A stretch of DNA of 64,000 nt from Nitrospirota bacterium (GTDB taxonomy: Bacteria > Nitrospirota > UBA9217): positions 1 through 64,000 of the forward strand of contig DATIZR010000111.1 of the NCBI GenBank assembly GCA_035516965.1, in the 5' to 3' direction. How positions within the stretch are numbered: the first letter of the stretch is position 1; the number at the start of each line of letters is the position of its first letter. The notes beneath the pieces were generated by a model. The model ran no database searches and had not been told where the DNA came from. It saw only the letters and a list, made by a program, of their open reading frames with translations. The position numbers and the translations under genes are program-made. This document shows, in pieces, positions 43,496 to 53,161 of this stretch.

Positions 43496-43934
43496 GGGAT
43501 TTACCCTGGTCGAGATGATGATGGCCATCGTGATCATTATGGTTTCCATGATGGCTCTGGTCACCATGATGATGATGTCGATGAACGCCAATCTGGCGAA
43601 TGACATGCGAGGCGCCGCGGTGAGGGTCACCAACCAGACCGCCGAGGCCCTCCTTGCTATCCCGACTACTCCGGATTCTGCCGTAGACCCGCTGCTGTCC
43701 GCAGGAACGCATTCGCGGATCGCGGGCGATTCCGCCAATCAGGACAGCCGGGGGTTCCCGAAGATCCAGCAATCTATACGAGGAACATCTCAGTCTTTCA
43801 ATATCCAGTGGAGCGTTACGGACACGACCTCCACGGTCAAACAGATAGAGGTCAATGTCGGCTATCAAAATCTGAAAACAGGCCAGACCTTCACCAACTC
43901 GGCGTTAGTGTTTAAGCACTCGTCAGGAATGTAA
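43470..43934 (+). CDS. pilV: PilV-type minor pilin
   Basis: 154 residues with NKG-FTLVEMMMAIVII as the prepilin site and pilin helix, then an EALLAIPTTPDSA stretch. Length and place between FimT-like and PilW genes suit PilV. The mature domain has no Cys. Part of the tip complex that primes pilus assembly with PilY1. Confidence 0.82.
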   Translation: MGQPATKNKGFTLVEMMMAIVIIMVSMMALVTMMMMSMNANLANDMRGAAVRVTNQTAEALLAIPTTPDSAVDPLLSAGTHSRIAGDSANQDSRGFPKIQQSIRGTSQSFNIQWSVTDTTSTVKQIEVNVGYQNLKTGQTFTNSALVFKHSSGM

Positions 43935-43964
43935 GGAAGCAGCCGGTCCGGAGGGCAGGAGCGA

Positions 43965-45137
43965 ATGATGATTCAAACAGTGAACAAGCCGGCCTCGGCA
44001 TTAGTCAATTCCATCAGGACCCATCGCGGCTTTTCGCTGATCGAGCTGGTCATTGCCTTGGCCATTTTCGCGACCGTCATCGTCGGCCTGTACAAGGTGT
44101 ATGACGTCCAGTTCAGCCAGCAGGTAAAGGAATATCGCGTGGCGGAGTCCTCGATGGAACTGGGGATCGCAAAGAACCTCATCGAGCGCGACCTCATCAT
44201 GGCGGGATACGGCATCATGGATGATTATGGGACGACCGGGTTTACAGCACGGGCGGCCAGCGCAGCAGAGGGAACGGGTCCTGGCGGATCCGACAAGTTG
44301 ACGACGCAGGGAACTGCATTGGGCATCGGCTCCCGGGCCGCGCAGGAGTGGGCCGATGTTACAGCGACAGCGCCGACGCTTACGTTCTCCAGCAGCACCG
44401 ACGCCCGGGAGAATCTCATTTCCGGCGATAGGATCATTATCACGAATCCCTCGGGAACGAGCGGCAAGACGATCCTAACCCAGGCCGGCCAATGGTATTT
44501 TCAGTACAATGGTCAGGGCAACATGCCTACGGTCAAGAGCTCGCCCAGCACGTCCTTTACGTCTCTCCAGACCGGGCATGTATTTTACGGCCTCAATACT
44601 TCGAGCGAGACGGACGCAACATTTCCTTATTACACGGTTCTCTATTCCCTGGGATCAATTACGAATAATCCATCCTACTGCGCTCCCGGGACTTACAGCC
44701 TTTTGCGGGCGGAAAGCAGGACATCCAACAATCCGACAGGCGGAGACCCGGTCATAAGCTGCGTGCTGGATTTTCAGGTCGCTTTCGGGCTTACGGACAA
44801 CATTGCGAGCCTCGATCCATCCAAGGCGCTGAATTATCCGATCAATTACTGGGACAATGGCGGTGTCAACAAGGCTGCGGCATATACGCCAAAGGAGCTG
44901 AACCAGCGCTTGAAACAGATACGGGTATACATCCTGGTCCAGGAGGGGAACAAGGACTTGACCTATAACTATGTAAATCCCGATCCGAATGCCGCGGCTC
45001 CGGACAAGATCAGGGTCGGTGAATTAGGCCTTGCTGGCGGTGCAACGGGCAGGGATTTTCAACTAAGCGCAGCTCAGCGGCAATACCGGTGGAGAGTGTT
45101 AACCATAGTAGTTACGCCGAGGAATATTCGAGGATGA
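43965..45137 (+). CDS. pilW: PilW-type minor pilin
   Basis: 390 residues; the leader ends HRG-FSLIELVIALAIFATVIV with the Glu +5 in place. The large C-terminal domain, with VTATAPTLTFSSSTDA-like beta-rich wording, is typical of PilW, the largest minor pilin. GGAG precedes the ATG pair. It lies 30 bases after pilV and 13 before pilX. Confidence 0.88.
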   Translation: MMIQTVNKPASALVNSIRTHRGFSLIELVIALAIFATVIVGLYKVYDVQFSQQVKEYRVAESSMELGIAKNLIERDLIMAGYGIMDDYGTTGFTARAASAAEGTGPGGSDKLTTQGTALGIGSRAAQEWADVTATAPTLTFSSSTDARENLISGDRIIITNPSGTSGKTILTQAGQWYFQYNGQGNMPTVKSSPSTSFTSLQTGHVFYGLNTSSETDATFPYYTVLYSLGSITNNPSYCAPGTYSLLRAESRTSNNPTGGDPVISCVLDFQVAFGLTDNIASLDPSKALNYPINYWDNGGVNKAAAYTPKELNQRLKQIRVYILVQEGNKDLTYNYVNPDPNAAAPDKIRVGELGLAGGATGRDFQLSAAQRQYRWRVLTIVVTPRNIRG

Positions 45138-45150
45138 AGAGGGAGTATCG

Positions 45151-45741
45151 ATGATGCAGAACACCCGAACTAGCGAGCGCCTGGAAGAAATCGGGATACG
45201 ATTGAAACGTACCCTAGGTCAATCAGCACTCAAGAACCAGCAGGGCTTTGCGCTGGTCACCGCCATCATTATTTCCGTCGCGGTGTTCGTGCTGATCACG
45301 GGGATGCTGTATTTTGCCACCAAGTCGACGACCATGTCCGGGGTAGGCAAACGGTACGCCACTGCCTGCGAAGCCGCGGACGGCCTTGCTGAGATCATGA
45401 AAGACGCCATCATGCATTCTGACAGCCCTCCGGCCGGTGTTCCTGCAATCTGCTCCGGCAGTGGGGAAAACTATAACTTCTCCTATGCCGTGGGGACTCA
45501 ATCCACGCCTTGCACCATGAGTCTCACGCTGCCGGGGGCCGTTGGCACGATCTATCAGGCCTTGGTCAATATCAACATGACGGCCATCGCCCGGTCAGGA
45601 GGATACAGTGCCGAGTTCCCGCCGAGGGGCTATGCTGGAGGCGGGAACGGCACTTCCGAGATATTCAGGATAGACCTGAAGGTCACGGGGCCGAATAATA
45701 CTCAATGCGAGAATTCCATTCTGTACCGCTATTTTAACTGA
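45151..45741 (+). CDS. pilX: PilX-type minor pilin
   Basis: 196 residues. The prepilin site is QQG-FALVTAIIISVAVFVL; Thr replaces the usual Glu at +5. PilX and the related GspK-type pilins normally lack this Glu, consistent with a place at the very tip of the pilus. The mature part has four Cys that could form two disulfides. Confidence 0.85.
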   Translation: MMQNTRTSERLEEIGIRLKRTLGQSALKNQQGFALVTAIIISVAVFVLITGMLYFATKSTTMSGVGKRYATACEAADGLAEIMKDAIMHSDSPPAGVPAICSGSGENYNFSYAVGTQSTPCTMSLTLPGAVGTIYQALVNINMTAIARSGGYSAEFPPRGYAGGGNGTSEIFRIDLKVTGPNNTQCENSILYRYFN

Positions 45742-45766
45742 TGAGACAGGACAGGAGGATGTTGAT

Positions 45767-46156
45767 ATGAAAGAGCTGATAAAAGGCCGGGCCATGAACG
45801 AAAAATCAGGATGTGATGCGGTGCCTTTCCGTGCCCTTGTCGGCCAGGATTGGCTGGCGCACCGGCTGCTTCCGGTCATGATGATACTGTCCCTGGTGCT
45901 CATGTGGTCATCCCTGCAGACTTCATTTGGGCAGGATCGCGTCGTAAAGGCCGAGGGCATCGTGACAGCGGTAGCAGACGAAGCGGTCTTTATCGATCGC
46001 CGAGGATATATAATCAACCGGACGACCAAGGTATTCGATGTGAACGGCAAGCGGGTCAAGATGGACGACCTTCAATATCCCGTGAAGGTCAAGTATGAAT
46101 ACCTGTACACTGATAAAGGCCCGCTCGTTCAGGTTTTAAGGGCTGTCGGTCAATAG
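45767..46156 (+). CDS. Small secreted protein between pilX and pilY1
   Basis: 129 residues. A long polar N-terminus is followed by a hydrophobic segment (RLLPVMMILSLVLMWSSLQ) ending at SFGQD, most likely a signal peptide. The mature 70 residues are beta-rich (VKAEGIVTAVADEAVFID, YPVKVKYEYL) and resemble the small beta-barrel proteins such as PilY2 or DUF5666 in general appearance only. Position suggests it helps export or stabilise PilY1. Confidence 0.65.
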   Translation: MKELIKGRAMNEKSGCDAVPFRALVGQDWLAHRLLPVMMILSLVLMWSSLQTSFGQDRVVKAEGIVTAVADEAVFIDRRGYIINRTTKVFDVNGKRVKMDDLQYPVKVKYEYLYTDKGPLVQVLRAVGQ

Positions 46157-46187
46157 CGTGACGAACACAGAAGAATGAGGTGATACC

Positions 46188-49100
46188 ATGAATTGGAATA
46201 ATTCCATACGAAAAGGGGTTGTGGTCTCCGGCCTGTGCATCGTCCTGGCGATTACTTCCACTGCCCCGGCCATGGCCGCCGCCATGTCTGATTACTGTTC
46301 GGTGCCGCCATTTCTGAGCAGCTCGCAGGCTTCGCCGAACGTGATGATCATGCTTGACGACTCGGGCAGTATGAACGATCACCCCTTCACCGGCACCTTT
46401 AACCCAAAGCAGTTCCTGAGCGGGTACTATTTCGGTTATTTTGATCCGACCAAGATGTACAAGTACGACAGTGTGAACAAGATGTGGAAGATCTATTCCG
46501 GATTCGATCCGGGCACAACCTATGCCGACACGACACAACCTATTGCGAGTGGCAATCTGCTGAACTGGGCTGTTACGCGCAAGATGGAGGTGGCCAAGAA
46601 GCTGCTCGTGGGCGGGAACCCCGGCATCGTAAGCGGAACCCCCAATCCCCGCACGGTGACCGCGCCCAATACCATAAAGCTCTATACCGAAGATGACAGT
46701 TCTTCGAACAATGTCAGCTTTGACAACTCGACTGCGAATTCGCTCGTAACATCTTTGTCGTGGACTGCCCCCTACCTGGTGCCCGGCTACAGCGATGTCA
46801 TTTACCCGTTCAACGGCAATTTCTGGTACAAATTGGGGAAAAACGGATGCTCCTCGGGCCCGGCCTGTTCGAGCCTGTCGCTCACGCCAATAAACACCGG
46901 GACCACCACGTCGACCCTCTACCCGAACGGTGACATCAGCGTGGCATCCAACTGGAAAAGAATGAACAACCTGACGACTTCCGCAACCGGATCGTATTAT
47001 ACCTATGTTGATGAGACCACCCAGGACAGCGATGCCACAACAATTGCGAACCGCGTTGATACCAATCCGGTTATTTTCAATTATGGGCCAAATACCGTCG
47101 ATCTGTCAGGTCACACCATCCAGGATGTGAACGTCGTGGTGACCGCCAGAATGGTTGACGGAACGACCGGGGCATGCTTATCAACCAGCAGTACCACCGG
47201 CTGTTATCTTACAAATCATAACAATACGTGTAATGGCAACAGCTGCGGCTTTAATAACAGTGAAACTAAATGCCGCAATACTCAATGTGAAATATCTGGC
47301 ACTAATTTCGGTACCTGTGCAGACCGCAACAACAGCGGTGCCAACTGTAGTTGGCAAACTATTGGCGGCATTACTCAGTGTGCCCCTGCCAGCACAACCA
47401 CAGTAGCCACGAGAGCGATCCAGGGAGTGCTGTCGATAGGGACCGGCACCACGGCGAACTGGGCTTCCACATTCACGAACCTGAATAATACGAGCAGCAC
47501 CTACAATAAATATGACACGTACACCTTCACCTGGTCGACCAATCCTGCGACAGGCAAGGCCTGGTCGTTCAACGACATCATAAGCGGCGCTTCCACCACG
47601 ACGCTGCTCGCCGGATTCGGGGTCCAGAACAACGGCTCCGATGTGTACAGCGGGCCGACGGTGAGCTGCTATGTCAACATTTCGCAGGTCTATTTATACG
47701 TCGATGCCACAGAGCCGAGCGGCGGACCCTATAGCCTCGTGGTAGACACGGGGCAGCAGTCGATCACCGGGATGCTCGACACCCTTTCGAGCGGGGTCAG
47801 GTTCGGCCTGGCAACGTACGGAGACAACTCGAACGGCGCCAAGGTATTGGCCCCCGTGGATTTCAGCAATATGGACGCCATCGCAAAGCAGACCATTCTC
47901 ATGTCAGCGAACGGCAACACGCCGCTTGCCGAATCCGAATACGAACTGCTGAACTATTTCAGCCAGGTCTCGCCGAAGTTCGCTTCAAACGATTATACCG
48001 CGAGCAAAAACACCAACAACGACCCCTACTACTTCATGTATTCCCACCTGGCATCCCATGGCACGAGCACGGCAAACGATGTGTATGTGCCCTGCGCAAA
48101 GTCGTATATTCTTCTGATGTCCGACGGAGAGCCGACGGCAGATGATTATAAGAACGCGAGCGGGGGGACGGTCAGCAAGCCCACGGGATTTACTACCGAC
48201 CGATTTGTTACCGGCAGTTATCTTGATGACCTGACGCTCTGGGGCAGGACAACCGATATGCGCCCGGGGACCTGCAGCGGGGCTTCGTCAACATGGACGT
48301 TTCCCTGCATCCCGTCCCCGCCCGATCAGGTCGTTGTTACCTACCCGATCTTTCTGTTCGGAACAGGGTCCGCTATCATGCAATCTGCCGCCCTCAACGG
48401 CGGATTTACCGGGCAGCCGGTAAGCGGCTTGCCGCCCTGCCTGGATCCGGCAAATCCAACCAAATTGAAAAGCGGCTACACGCAGAATGACCTGAAAGCC
48501 TGCTTCCGGTTCGCGAGCGATAATACGAGCGGCATCCTAAATCCCATGCCGCCCTGGGGCACCGGTGATGACCCGCCCATCACCTACTATGAGGGCTCGG
48601 ACGCCTACGCGCTCCAGTCATCGCTTACCGCGGCCATCGCGGATATGATGAAGAGGTCGGCGTCGGGTACGGCGGTCTCCGTGCTCACGACATCGTCGCG
48701 GGGCGTGGGATCCATGCTCCAGGCTTACTTTCTGCCGATCAGACAGGAAGGGCAGAGGCAGGTTACATGGACCGGGTACACGCAGAACCTGTGGCTCTAT
48801 GATGACTTGAGGGAGGATACTAATTCTAACAAACAGCTCGATATGACTGGTGACCCGAATACTCAAGATAAAGTATTGAAGATGTACTTTGACCCATCGC
48901 TGAACCAGACCATGGCTGCCAGGTTCAATACACGGGCTGACGGCACCAGCCCGTCGGCAGATGCTTCGCAGCCCGGGACCATGGCGTCTTGCATACCTGA
49001 TTCTACGATCCAGTTTTCAGACATCAACTACCTTTGGGAGGGCGGAGAAAAACTGGCCCTGAAGCGCCCCTCCGCAAGGACCATTTTTACCTCGAGCAAG

Positions 49101-51140
49101 GTCATACGCGGCTCTTCTACGACGAATACATTCACGACCACCGATTTCTCGGTTACCAGTCTCTTGACGAACCCTACATTCAGCACGGCGCTCAATCCGG
49201 ACAGCGTGTATTCGGCCGAGAACATCGTCCGCTACATCAGGGGAGAGTGCCTGGAAACTGGCCAAACAGATAATAACGCCTGCGGCAGCACGGCGAATTC
49301 CACGTACCGGGACCGGAGGGTTACCGTTCTGGACAACAGTAATCAGAATATGGGGAACCCGAATGGCAACGTATGGAAACTGGGCGATATCATCACCTCA
49401 ACGCCCCAGGTCCTCGGCAACATGTCAACGTATACCTATGATAGTAACTATAATGATAAAACCTTTTACGACTATACGCACGCCAATAATTATCTGCAGC
49501 GGTCCAGCATGGCGTTCATCGGCGCGAACGACGGCATGCTGCATGCTTTCAGGGTCGGCTATCTGAAACAAAAGACCGATCCCGGCGGGCTGGCGGACAA
49601 TGTCTGGGCTCTGTTCAAGAACTTTTTCTCCGACAGCGACAGCACCAACAACCTGCTCGGGGACGAAAAGTGGGCGTATATTCCGTTCAACGCCTTCCCC
49701 TATTTGAAATACCTTGCCGACCCCACGTACTGCCATATCTACTATAATGACCTTCCGGTGTACCTGGTCGACGTGAGCATCGGCGGGAGCTCGGACCAGC
49801 CGACGGACACGAAGACTGCAAGCACCTGGAGAACGGTCGTCATCGGCAGCATGAGGTTCGGTGGCTGCGGAGGGGCGTCGCCCCAGTATCCGCCGACTGG
49901 CGCGAGCGCTACGGTAGGGTTCTCCGCCTTTTACGCCATCGATGTCACCGATGCTGAAAATCCGGTGCCCATGTGGGAATTCTCGGACGCGGACCTTGGC
50001 TATGCCACGAGCTATCCGGGCATCATACGGACGGGCGATGGCTCGACCAACGGGAACTGGTACGTCGCGATCGGGTCGGGTTCTCAGAATTTGCCCAAGA
50101 CCGCGCAGGACATTTCCCGGAGCACCCCAGGGTATGTCTATCTTCTCAACCTCAAGACGGGCGACCTAGTCAAGAAAATAGCCCTCGACCATAATGCGAT
50201 CGTGAGCGATATCCTGTCCGTGGACATCAACAACGACTACGCATCGGAGAAGATCTATTTCGGGACATCCTATTACAGCTCAGGATGGAAGGGGAAGGTG
50301 GTCAGCATCGACATCCCGAACGCACAGTTGTCGTCGTCATCGACCACGACGGTCCATTATCTCTTCACGGGTAATTACCCCATCACGGCGAAGCAGGACG
50401 TCGCCCTTGACGATGCCGTCCCCAGAAATACCTGGGTCTATGCAGGCTCGGGCAAGTATTTTTACGACGGCGATGCCGCAGACAGCTCGCAGCAGGTATT
50501 CATGGGGTTCAAGGACCTGGGCCTTTCATCGAACCTCACGGTCACGGCATTCGACGACAGGACACTCACGTCGACGACGGGCAGCGTGGTCAGCGGGGCT
50601 ACGGCCACGGTCTGCGCTTACGATGCCACGATCGACGGTGGAACGCAGAAGCCCAAGGGCTTCAGTCTCCAGCCCATCGTGACCGCGATTACGCCCGACA
50701 CCGTGACTGCACCGTCGACAACGGGATGGTACCTGAAACTAGTTACGACCCCGGCCGCGGAGCGAGTCATATCCCGCCCCCGGGCAGTCGGAGGCCTGGT
50801 CGACTTTCTTACCTATTTGCCCAACGGCGACCCGTGCAATGCGGGAGGAAATTCGTACCTTTATTCCGTGGGATATACCACAGGCACTGCTCCTTCGACC
50901 ATCTCGATCTACAGCCCGGGTATCACGAACGGGACGACCGGCCATGTGACGGTCGCGAAAGGCATCCTCATGGGACCCGGAGCTCCTCCGATGGGCGAGT
51001 CCATCATCATCGCGCCGAAGATCGACAACAGCAATACCTTCGGAAAGAAGGTGCAGGTATCTACGGGCGTCATCGTCGAACTGACGGACAATCCGCCCAT
51101 CGACACGACATCCCGGGTCATTCACTGGCTCAGAAAATAG
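46188..51140 (+). CDS. pilY1: PilY1, type IV pilus tip adhesin
   Basis: 1650 residues with a signal peptide cleaved near AMAA (about residue 31). A VWA domain starts at NVMIMLDDSGSM (MIDAS residues 57-61) and has a later MSDGEPTADD near 644. The C-terminal PilY1 beta-propeller starts near 1067 (DIITSTPQVLGN), with GANDGMLHAF near 1110 and a calcium-loop-like DINNDYASE near 1345. A Cys-rich block of about 80 residues (about 326-404, nine Cys) is inserted in the VWA region and coded by A+T-richer DNA. PilY1 primes pilus assembly and mediates adhesion and surface sensing. Confidence 0.95.
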   Translation: MNWNNSIRKGVVVSGLCIVLAITSTAPAMAAAMSDYCSVPPFLSSSQASPNVMIMLDDSGSMNDHPFTGTFNPKQFLSGYYFGYFDPTKMYKYDSVNKMWKIYSGFDPGTTYADTTQPIASGNLLNWAVTRKMEVAKKLLVGGNPGIVSGTPNPRTVTAPNTIKLYTEDDSSSNNVSFDNSTANSLVTSLSWTAPYLVPGYSDVIYPFNGNFWYKLGKNGCSSGPACSSLSLTPINTGTTTSTLYPNGDISVASNWKRMNNLTTSATGSYYTYVDETTQDSDATTIANRVDTNPVIFNYGPNTVDLSGHTIQDVNVVVTARMVDGTTGACLSTSSTTGCYLTNHNNTCNGNSCGFNNSETKCRNTQCEISGTNFGTCADRNNSGANCSWQTIGGITQCAPASTTTVATRAIQGVLSIGTGTTANWASTFTNLNNTSSTYNKYDTYTFTWSTNPATGKAWSFNDIISGASTTTLLAGFGVQNNGSDVYSGPTVSCYVNISQVYLYVDATEPSGGPYSLVVDTGQQSITGMLDTLSSGVRFGLATYGDNSNGAKVLAPVDFSNMDAIAKQTILMSANGNTPLAESEYELLNYFSQVSPKFASNDYTASKNTNNDPYYFMYSHLASHGTSTANDVYVPCAKSYILLMSDGEPTADDYKNASGGTVSKPTGFTTDRFVTGSYLDDLTLWGRTTDMRPGTCSGASSTWTFPCIPSPPDQVVVTYPIFLFGTGSAIMQSAALNGGFTGQPVSGLPPCLDPANPTKLKSGYTQNDLKACFRFASDNTSGILNPMPPWGTGDDPPITYYEGSDAYALQSSLTAAIADMMKRSASGTAVSVLTTSSRGVGSMLQAYFLPIRQEGQRQVTWTGYTQNLWLYDDLREDTNSNKQLDMTGDPNTQDKVLKMYFDPSLNQTMAARFNTRADGTSPSADASQPGTMASCIPDSTIQFSDINYLWEGGEKLALKRPSARTIFTSSKVIRGSSTTNTFTTTDFSVTSLLTNPTFSTALNPDSVYSAENIVRYIRGECLETGQTDNNACGSTANSTYRDRRVTVLDNSNQNMGNPNGNVWKLGDIITSTPQVLGNMSTYTYDSNYNDKTFYDYTHANNYLQRSSMAFIGANDGMLHAFRVGYLKQKTDPGGLADNVWALFKNFFSDSDSTNNLLGDEKWAYIPFNAFPYLKYLADPTYCHIYYNDLPVYLVDVSIGGSSDQPTDTKTASTWRTVVIGSMRFGGCGGASPQYPPTGASATVGFSAFYAIDVTDAENPVPMWEFSDADLGYATSYPGIIRTGDGSTNGNWYVAIGSGSQNLPKTAQDISRSTPGYVYLLNLKTGDLVKKIALDHNAIVSDILSVDINNDYASEKIYFGTSYYSSGWKGKVVSIDIPNAQLSSSSTTTVHYLFTGNYPITAKQDVALDDAVPRNTWVYAGSGKYFYDGDAADSSQQVFMGFKDLGLSSNLTVTAFDDRTLTSTTGSVVSGATATVCAYDATIDGGTQKPKGFSLQPIVTAITPDTVTAPSTTGWYLKLVTTPAAERVISRPRAVGGLVDFLTYLPNGDPCNAGGNSYLYSVGYTTGTAPSTISIYSPGITNGTTGHVTVAKGILMGPGAPPMGESIIIAPKIDNSNTFGKKVQVSTGVIVELTDNPPIDTTSRVIHWLRK

Positions 51141-51235
51141 GGCCTGACAATCCGGCAAGAGATCGGGATGAGGCTCCGGTCTCCGGCGCCTCATCCGCAG
51201 TTTGTTAACGGTCAGCCATATATCGAAGAGGTTAC

Positions 51236-52294
51236 GTGCAGAGAAAAAGAAAAAAATTAATCCGAGTGGAGCGAGTAGCTCCTCCGGCTGAAAAGGGCCA
51301 AAAGAAGAAGGTCTCTTTGATCGCGGCAATCGTTCTGCTTGTGATATCCGGCGCCTTTCTCGGCTACGCGGCTCTTCGTACCAGACCCGGAAGCAATGCG
51401 GCCGCGGTCAACGGCGGGATGCCGACGAGCCCTTCGGGATCCGAATCGGCACGGGCATCCGGAACTCCTGGGCTGGCCTCGGCCGTCATAACGCCGGAGA
51501 ATCCCACAACAGATTCGCAGCTCAGCCTCGATTATTCGGGGCAGGGGCAGGATGGCGTTGCAGCGAACTGCCGTTTCCGGTGGTATGTGAACGGGAGGGT
51601 CATCCAGGAAGGACCGTCGCCCACTCTTGCGCCGGAAAACTTTAAAAAGGGATCGATCGTATGTGCGGAGATCATCCCGGGCGATGCTTCCGGAGAGGGG
51701 ACAGCCTATCGGACGCCCGAGGTTGCCATCGGCAACCGTCCGCCGGTTGTTAGTTCGGTCACGCTGGTCCCCGTCCATGCTCCCGTCGATACTGTGGTCA
51801 GGGCCGAGGTCGCAGGTCAAGACCCGGACGGGGACACGGTCAGCTATACCTACCAGTGGGGATTGAACGGGAAGTACGTCACAGGCCCGGGAAAAGAAAA
51901 CACCTTCTCGACCGCCGGACTGCATAAGAAGGACAAGCTTTATGTCACGGTTACCCCGTCCGACGGCTATAGTACGGGAGCGCCAAAAGCCTCGGATATC
52001 AGCTTTCTGTCCAATTCTGCTCCCCGGATCACCTCTTCGCCGAATTATGAGATCGTGAACGGGCTGTACACCTACCAGGTGACCGCTGTGGATCCCGACA
52101 ACGACAGCATCACCTTTAGCCTTCTGAAAGGGCCGCAGGGAATGACGATCGACAGTGCCAGCGGCCTGATACGCTGGGAGACGCCGAAGGACGCGGCAGG
52201 GAGGCAGGAGATCCCGATAAAGATCTCCGCAGACGACGGAGACGGCGGCACTACTTATCAGGATTTTTCGATAATACTCGAAATGAAACAATAA
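51236..52294 (+). CDS. Membrane-anchored Ig-like/cadherin-like protein
   Basis: 352 residues from GTG 51236 (AGAGG upstream). A basic N-terminal tail is followed by one membrane span (about 27-48), a Ser/Gly linker and three beta-sandwich-like domains: LSLDYSGQGQDG...CRFRWYVNG, AEVAGQDPDGDTVSYTYQW and TYQVTAVDPDNDSITFSLL. The last two resemble Ig/cadherin domains with DPDGD/DPDND calcium-type loops. It directly follows pilY1 and probably acts in the periplasm or at the pilus base; no exact family recognised. Confidence 0.7.
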   Translation: MQRKRKKLIRVERVAPPAEKGQKKKVSLIAAIVLLVISGAFLGYAALRTRPGSNAAAVNGGMPTSPSGSESARASGTPGLASAVITPENPTTDSQLSLDYSGQGQDGVAANCRFRWYVNGRVIQEGPSPTLAPENFKKGSIVCAEIIPGDASGEGTAYRTPEVAIGNRPPVVSSVTLVPVHAPVDTVVRAEVAGQDPDGDTVSYTYQWGLNGKYVTGPGKENTFSTAGLHKKDKLYVTVTPSDGYSTGAPKASDISFLSNSAPRITSSPNYEIVNGLYTYQVTAVDPDNDSITFSLLKGPQGMTIDSASGLIRWETPKDAAGRQEIPIKISADDGDGGTTYQDFSIILEMKQ

Positions 52295-52327
52295 GTTCAC
52301 TGCTTCCTATTTCACGCCGCTTTTGTA

Positions 52328-52356
52328 TTGAAATTTCCCTCCCATTCACGTAGTAT
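52328..52356 (+). promoter_or_regulatory. Sigma-70 promoter of maf
   Basis: TTGAAA (52328-52333), a 17-base spacer and TAGTAT (52351-52356), with the predicted start about 55 bases before the maf ATG. Confidence 0.6.
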
Positions 52357-52417
52357 CGGTCTCTCGCTTGCAGATCCGTTCACAACGCGAACTATCAAAA
52401 ATGAAGGAAACACAGGA

Positions 52418-52999
52418 ATGGCAGAGCAAAAGATCATCCTCGCATCGGCCTCGCCGCGCCGGCGTGATCTGTTGCAGCAGATCGGGTTGACGTTCACCAT
52501 CGACTCGGCTGACGTGGATGAGACCCTTCTCCCGGGGGAGGGACCCGAACCGTACGCGGTGCGTGTCGCGCTCGACAAGGCCCGGGTGGCCGCGGCGAAG
52601 GCCGGGTCGGGGATCGTCATTGCCGCGGACACGATCGTTGTCCTGAACGAACTGATCCTCGGCAAGCCCGCCGATGCCGGTGAGGCGGTGCGGATGCTGT
52701 CCCTGCTTTCAGGCAGGCGCCACAGCGTGATCACGGGCCTTGCGGTCATGGATGCGCTCTCGGGTATGACCCGCTCTGCGGTGTCCGTGACTTCGGTCTG
52801 GTTCAGGCAGCTTAGCCAGTCCGAGATCAGGTCTTATGTGATTTCCGGAGAGCCCCTGGACAAGGCAGGCGCCTACGGCATTCAGGAAAAGGGTGCGCTG
52901 CTGGTGGACCGGATCGAGGGGTGTTATTTCAACGTTGTCGGTCTTCCTCTTTCCTTGCTCGGAAAGATGCTCCCTGAGTTCGGGGTCACTCTTTTTTGA
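52418..52999 (+). CDS. maf: Maf-family nucleoside triphosphate pyrophosphatase
   Basis: 193 residues. ILASASPRRRDLLQQIG is the Maf signature, with the catalytic Glu in the SADVDET segment and VIAADTIVVLN as the second motif. It hydrolyses dTTP, UTP and modified nucleotides. AAGGA stands nine bases before the ATG at 52418; longer upstream frames are not family-like. Confidence 0.93.
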   Translation: MAEQKIILASASPRRRDLLQQIGLTFTIDSADVDETLLPGEGPEPYAVRVALDKARVAAAKAGSGIVIAADTIVVLNELILGKPADAGEAVRMLSLLSGRRHSVITGLAVMDALSGMTRSAVSVTSVWFRQLSQSEIRSYVISGEPLDKAGAYGIQEKGALLVDRIEGCYFNVVGLPLSLLGKMLPEFGVTLF

Positions 53000-53099
53000 A
53001 CGCCGGCATTGGTTCGTTCTCCCTGCAGCAGCGGGCCCCCACGGATCCCTTACCCGCCTTGGCGGCCAAAAAGAAGAACAAAAAAATAGTGTAAGCAGC

Positions 53100-53128
53100 T
53101 TGACAAGCATCGATTATCATTCTAAACT
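53100..53128 (+). promoter_or_regulatory. Sigma-70 promoter of the LuxR-type regulator
   Basis: TTGACA (53100-53105), 17-base spacer, TAAACT (53123-53128). The predicted start is about 27 bases before the GTG, with GGGGGTG as ribosome site between. Confidence 0.65.
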
Positions 53129-53161
53129 ATTAGATAGACTAAAGTATGGGGGTGATATATT

